Assembly: GCA_036156195.1 (NCBI GenBank)
Contig: JAYZUZ010000007.1
Location: 124,001 to 188,000, forward strand
Direction of reading: 5' to 3'
DNA length: 64,000 bases
Origin: Abyssibacter sp036156195
GTDB taxonomy: Bacteria; Pseudomonadota; Gammaproteobacteria; Nevskiales; OUC007
Shown: piece after piece, positions 60,381 to 64,000 of the stretch
How the letters are laid out: each line of letters begins with the position of its first letter
How positions within the stretch are numbered: position 1 is the stretch's first letter
Program-made: the position numbers and the translations under genes
Notes under the pieces: model-generated
Seen by the model: the letters and a program-made list of their open reading frames with translations, nothing else
What the model was told of the DNA's origin: nothing
The model's database searches: none

Positions 60381-61457
60381 TCATTCGCCCGCCGGCACCA
60401 GCGTCATGGCCTCATGGGGTGATACATCGCCCTTGATCAGCCGCAGATATGTCGCTTCGACAGCGTCAACGCCCTGCTGGTCCTCAAATTCAAAGGCGTC
60501 GGTGGCCCAGGCGGCGAAGGCCTGCCAGGCAGCGCCGTAGCGGGCTTCGAAGGTCTCGCGACCCCAGGCTTTGTTGAGGCGCAGTACGTGGTCGGGGGCG
60601 AAGAAGAATGTGGGCTTGGGCGGCGGCAGGTCCTTGGGTGGGGCTGAGGCGGTCCAGTGAGCGCCGCCGACGCGGAGGTTGGCCTGCAGGCCGCCGCTCA
60701 GGTGACTGTGCAGTTGCCGGTTCAGTGATGAATCGCCGGCGAAGTCGACGATTACGCTGGATGTTCGGGCGTCCAAGTCTGTCAGCGCATCGTAGGCGAC
60801 CACACGGTCGTAAAGGTCCAGCCCTTCGACAAACGCCACGTTGCGCGCCGAGGTGAGCCCGATGTGGGTCACGTCTTCACGCTGAGCCAGGCAATGCGCC
60901 ATGGCGATGGCGGTCTTGCTGGAGGCGCTGGTCGACAACACCTGCGCGCCAGACCAGGGTTGTTCAGGGTCGGCCACCACCTGATCAAGCAGAAAGGCGG
61001 TGATGTACAGCGGCTGCAAGACCATGCGGACTTGTTCGGCGGACAAGGTCTGCGGTTCGGCGGGCAGATACCGGTTGTACACCGGCGGCAGCGGTTGGCG
61101 ATGCTCGGCCACATCGGTCCAGCCCCTCGCCGAGACTTCACCCGGCGTCATGACCCATTGGCTGGCCGCGGGCAGGTAGCCATACCAGCGACTGCCTACG
61201 GTCACATCGGGGTGCTCGGATTCACTGACTGAGGCAATCCCCCAGACCGGCAAGCGGCCACGCCCGTCATCGCCGGGGAAGAAATCCCAGTAGCGCATGG
61301 CGCGGCCAAAGGTTGCGTAGGTGATGTTGTTGGCGGTGAGTGCGAATCGCTCGATACGCATTCGGACCTGCCCCGCGACCAGCGGCGCAGGGGTAAGCGG
61401 TACCGGCCGGGCGTCGGCTGGATTATCGAGTGCGATGGATAAGGCCCAGTCCTGCAT
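60381..61457 (-). CDS. DUF2855 family protein (MDR-like)
   Basis: 358 residues. The DUF2855 pattern is visible: VRMRIERFALTANNITYATFG, YWDFFPGDDGRGRLPVWGIA, LYITAFLLDQVVAD and a Rossmann-like segment AQVLSTSASSKTAIAMAHCL. Relatives resemble medium-chain dehydrogenases/quinone reductases without zinc, but no activity is established. It stands alone on the minus strand, 65 bp downstream of the metallopeptidase start of the neighbouring unit. Confidence 0.85.
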   Translation of the reverse strand: MQDWALSIALDNPADARPVPLTPAPLVAGQVRMRIERFALTANNITYATFGRAMRYWDFFPGDDGRGRLPVWGIASVSESEHPDVTVGSRWYGYLPAASQWVMTPGEVSARGWTDVAEHRQPLPPVYNRYLPAEPQTLSAEQVRMVLQPLYITAFLLDQVVADPEQPWSGAQVLSTSASSKTAIAMAHCLAQREDVTHIGLTSARNVAFVEGLDLYDRVVAYDALTDLDARTSSVIVDFAGDSSLNRQLHSHLSGGLQANLRVGGAHWTASAPPKDLPPPKPTFFFAPDHVLRLNKAWGRETFEARYGAAWQAFAAWATDAFEFEDQQGVDAVEATYLRLIKGDVSPHEAMTLVPAGE

Positions 61458-61522
61458 GTTGGTCTCCCGTTGAAGGCGCCACTGCGGTCCATTGCCACGG
61501 TGATCAATGGTTCAGGATGCTA

Positions 61523-62251
61523 TCAGCCAGCGGGCAGCACATGCCGCAGCACATCACCCTCGCGGCGCAGCCAGCGACGGTGGAGGTCGTGCCCGGGCAT
61601 TAGGCGCTCGACCTCGGCCCAGAAGGCCGGGCTGTGGTTGGGGTGGGCCAGATGCGCCAGTTCGTGATTGACCACATAGGCCAGCACCTCCGGCGGCGCC
61701 ATGATCAGCCGCCAGTTCAGCGACAGGGTGCCCCGCCCGGAGAGACTACCCCAGCGGCTGGCCTGATCACGAATGCTCAGCCGTGCCGGCACCCGGACAA
61801 GACGTTCGGCCTGGGCGTCGATAATGGCCTGGGCATCGGTACGCGCCAGCTCCCGAAGACGCGATTGCAGCTGGGCGGTGCCGGCATGCGCGGCCAGTGG
61901 CAGCGGGCCACCGCCACCCCAATGCACATCTATCCATTCGCCCCGGAGCAGCACGCGAGTTGGCCGACCCTGTGCGTCGGGCTGCATGTGTGCCTGGGCC
62001 GAGGCCCCGGCTTGGCGACCCTTGCCGGCGTGCCGCTCCAGCCAGGCTGACTGTGCTCTCACAAACGCCCGCGCCTGGGCCAGCGTGGCGCGGCGTGGCA
62101 GCACCACCGTGGCCTGCCCCTGGGCATCGACCGTCAACCGCATGCGTCGCGCGCGGCTACTGCGACGCACCTGCACCGGCAGGCCGCCCTCGGTACTCAG
62201 GCTGGCGGGTGTGGGTTGTTCGCGACCCAACAAGGGGATCCATCGGTTCAT
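61523..62251 (-). CDS. YgjP-like M48/SprT-type metallopeptidase
   Basis: 242 residues. The zinc motif HExxH is seen as NHELAHLAHPNHSPAFWAEVE near the C-terminus, together with RDQASRWGSLSGRGTLSLNWRL, which is the RWGSCS-type block of YgjP/DUF45 proteins. The N-terminal half has RARRMRLTVDAQGQATVVLP. Cytosolic; substrate unknown. The ATG overlaps the stop of the upstream membrane-protein gene by 4 bp, so the two are coupled. Confidence 0.88.
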   Translation of the reverse strand: MNRWIPLLGREQPTPASLSTEGGLPVQVRRSSRARRMRLTVDAQGQATVVLPRRATLAQARAFVRAQSAWLERHAGKGRQAGASAQAHMQPDAQGRPTRVLLRGEWIDVHWGGGGPLPLAAHAGTAQLQSRLRELARTDAQAIIDAQAERLVRVPARLSIRDQASRWGSLSGRGTLSLNWRLIMAPPEVLAYVVNHELAHLAHPNHSPAFWAEVERLMPGHDLHRRWLRREGDVLRHVLPAG

Positions 62252-63057
62252 GGCGTCGAGACAGTGGCCTTGCCACGCGCAGGACGCAAGCCCTGCCAGA
62301 GGTCACCCAGCGGCACGAAGTACACGGCCAGCACCAGATAGTTCACCCAGTGCGCCAGTCCGCCAGCCTCCATAAAGCCGATGGCGAGGATGGTGAGATG
62401 CAGTTTCACCACGGTGACATAGGGCGTGAACATCCCCTGGGCAGGATTCAGTGGCCGGCTGAAATCATCCCACTGCACGATCAACGCCACGACCACCATG
62501 ACCAGATACTCGCTGCCGGCCGCTGCGATGAGCACGGGAAAGGCCGTGAACGGATCACGATCGGCCTCGGGCACCAACGGGAAAAAACTGTTCAGAAACA
62601 GCGCGTGGATGGCGTGAAACCCACCGAAATGCACGCTGAAGAAAGCGAGTAAGAACAGGCCGCCCACCAGTGCAACAACGACTCTAAGCCAGGCCTCGCG
62701 CGTAGCCTGGACTTCCAGCGCCAGCAGGGCCAGGCCGGCAGCGATGACGACCGCAGCCAGCATCAGGGTCTCCCCGCTGGGCAGCAGAAACAGCAGCGTG
62801 ACCAGCCCCACCGCCACGCCAACAATCGTATGGCGCAGGGCCGCCGACCGCGTGTCGCCCGCCAGAGAGCGCACCAGCAACCCCAGAAACGCGGCCACAA
62901 AACAGACGGCCCCGACGCTTAGGCTGGAGATCCACAGACTCCAGACCATGTCGCCAGCGCTCCAGGCCTGTAGCCGCATCCAGCTCACAATGCCGGCAAA
63001 GGCCAGGGCATCGATCAGCCAGCCGGTCACCCGGGACGCGTGCAGCAGGCGGGTCAC
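62248..63057 (-). CDS. DUF6498-like polytopic membrane protein
   Basis: About 269 residues with seven or so hydrophobic segments. The central FFSVHFGGFHAIHALFLNSF resembles the histidine-containing signature of DUF6498 proteins; function unknown. The frame begins with GTG at 63066, but the Shine-Dalgarno AGGAGGT abuts that codon, while the GTG at 63057 has a 9-bp spacing and is therefore given as start. It lies 18 bp after the WYL regulator, probably in the same transcript. Confidence 0.65.
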   Translation of the reverse strand: MTRLLHASRVTGWLIDALAFAGIVSWMRLQAWSAGDMVWSLWISSLSVGAVCFVAAFLGLLVRSLAGDTRSAALRHTIVGVAVGLVTLLFLLPSGETLMLAAVVIAAGLALLALEVQATREAWLRVVVALVGGLFLLAFFSVHFGGFHAIHALFLNSFFPLVPEADRDPFTAFPVLIAAAGSEYLVMVVVALIVQWDDFSRPLNPAQGMFTPYVTVVKLHLTILAIGFMEAGGLAHWVNYLVLAVYFVPLGDLWQGLRPARGKATVSTP

Positions 63058-63084
63058 CGCCCACACCTCCTGCTGGGGTCGTGG

Positions 63085-63951
63085 CTAGGCCAGCCGGTCC
63101 AGGTCACTCAGGTCCTCCGGATTGAGCAGAACGATCTGCTGTTGCTCGGGCGGTCGCTGGCGATCATCCCGGCCCACGTTCATGAGCCGCAGGTAGTACG
63201 GCACCAGCGCCACGCGCAACCGCCGCTCCAGCACCCCACCCTGCATGTTGTAGTCAGTCTCGATCACGGCCTGCTGGTGGGCCGACAGCCCCGGGTGCGC
63301 ACCAATACGCACGGGCACGATGGTCTTCCACTCCCAGTCGTCGTCGACGCTCACCGCCGGATCATCCAGCACCACGGGCACACCGCGCATGCGGGACAGC
63401 AGCAGGTCGATAAACCGGCCGTGCGATGCACTGTGCGCACGCAGGTGCCAGCGCAGCCCGGTATGCACCAGCGCCGTGGGCGACAGGCGCAGCGGCCGGG
63501 GCTCGGGTACGCGCATGCTCTGGTAGTCCACTTCGATCTGCAGCCCTTCGCGAATGGCGGTATTGACTCGCTGCAGCGTGAGCACGTCGAACTCTCGTTC
63601 CGGCAACTCCAGCAGTTCGACGGCGGCGGTCTCGGCCGCCAGCGTGACCAGCGGGTGATCGGATTCAGGATCGAACAGACGCAGGGCGCGGAGAAACTCC
63701 CGCGAGGTGCCATGCAGAAAGCGTGGCCGGAAGCTGCGCGAGGCGTGGTAGCGGCGCACGCGCAGGTCGTATTGCAGATTGCCCGGCGCAAGGTCTTCGT
63801 AGAGGGCGATGTCCTTGCTGGCCTGGGACCGGCTAATCCCGAATGCGCCCCGCAGGTCCTGCGTGGTCAGCCAGCCTGACCAGATCAGCCGCGCCTCGAT
63901 CAGGATCAGGCGCTGGCGCACTTCCCAGCGCAGCGGCTTGTCTTTGCTCAA
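63085..63951 (-). CDS. WYL-domain transcriptional regulator, BrxR/CapW type
   Basis: 288 residues. An N-terminal winged helix-turn-helix (RQRLILIEARLIWSGWLTTQ, GISRSQASKDIALYEDLAPG) is followed by a WYL domain around residues 125-200 (VDYQSMRVPEPRPLRLSP, HTGLRWHLRAHSASHGRF) and a C-terminal WCX-like domain. The N-terminal pattern with ASxDIxxYxxLAPGNLxYD is that of BrxR/CapW regulators, repressors found in BREX, CBASS and other phage-defence loci. Start is TTG 63951 with GGGAG 7 bp upstream. Genes it may control to the right lie outside the window. Confidence 0.88.
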   Translation of the reverse strand: MSKDKPLRWEVRQRLILIEARLIWSGWLTTQDLRGAFGISRSQASKDIALYEDLAPGNLQYDLRVRRYHASRSFRPRFLHGTSREFLRALRLFDPESDHPLVTLAAETAAVELLELPEREFDVLTLQRVNTAIREGLQIEVDYQSMRVPEPRPLRLSPTALVHTGLRWHLRAHSASHGRFIDLLLSRMRGVPVVLDDPAVSVDDDWEWKTIVPVRIGAHPGLSAHQQAVIETDYNMQGGVLERRLRVALVPYYLRLMNVGRDDRQRPPEQQQIVLLNPEDLSDLDRLA

Positions 63952-64000
63952 CCCGGGTCTCCCTTAGAGGACTGACGACATTTTATGCATGCCTAGTTTC
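63952..64000. other. upstream region of the WYL regulator, cut by window edge
   Basis: Contains the regulator's GGGAG Shine-Dalgarno and an AT-rich patch (CATAAAAT on the minus strand) suitable as a -10. BrxR/CapW regulators usually bind inverted repeats in their own promoter; too little sequence is present to see one. Confidence 0.4.

Overview
The window reads as a chromosomal stretch of a high-GC gammaproteobacterium. Almost every gene has a clear gammaproteobacterial housekeeping counterpart in familiar order: rplM-rpsI, lptE-leuS, lnt-corC-ybeY-phoH-miaB, ssb-MFS-uvrA, rpe-trpE and nqrABCDEF-nqrM. A complete Na+-translocating NADH:quinone reductase operon and a full Entner-Doudoroff set suggest an aerobic heterotroph, possibly from a saline or marine habitat. 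A placement near Salinisphaerales/Nevskiales is only a guess. The genome is compact: many 1-4 bp start/stop overlaps and four tail-to-tail gene overlaps.

Layout. 0-13.7 kb: ribosomal proteins S9 (cut by the window edge) and L13; an outer-membrane DUF481 protein coupled to a thioredoxin-like ferredoxin; a GlcF-like iron-sulfur protein; lptE-leuS; a DUF2804 protein; the lnt to miaB envelope/RNA-maturation operon; a low-molecular-weight phosphatase; ssb. 13.7-18.6 kb: MFS exporter, uvrA, a DUF465 protein and a membrane protein closed by a terminator. 18.6-20.5 kb: a lower-GC accessory island with two orphan small genes, a complete RAYT (Y1/HUH transposase) element bounded by perfect 19-bp inverted repeats, and a 161-bp deletion derivative of it. 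20.5-34 kb: secreted subtilase, purC, rpe-trpE, a lipid A-type acyltransferase, lipoprotein and SRPBCC genes, EamA transporter, a YceI/cytochrome b561/YceI cluster, mtgA with a long proline-rich N-terminus, and an ECF sigma factor behind a beta-barrel-like protein.

34-41.8 kb: central carbon metabolism. edd-eda-ppc run leftward and zwf-pgl rightward from a shared 240-bp control region, so glucose-6-phosphate oxidation, KDPG cleavage and PEP carboxylation are encoded back to back. 41.8-51.6 kb: ATM1-type ABC transporter, TPR-like and CBS proteins, then the nqr operon with its maturation factor NqrM. 51.6-58.8 kb: an AstE/AspA-like metallohydrolase, a four-helix protein, a lipid kinase, RimK and a RimB-like protease (a probable protein-glutamylation neighbourhood), DUF945 and mnmG.

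58.8-64 kb: second accessory zone with a toxin-antitoxin pair whose toxin is frameshifted, a transposase 3' remnant between 17-bp direct repeats, a decayed third RAYT end, an EF-hand mini-protein, and then DUF2855, YgjP-like metallopeptidase, DUF6498-like membrane protein and a WYL regulator of BrxR/CapW type. That regulator family is known from phage-defence loci, and it sits at the right edge, so the most promising lead is what lies just beyond the window. No tRNA, rRNA or CRISPR array was seen.
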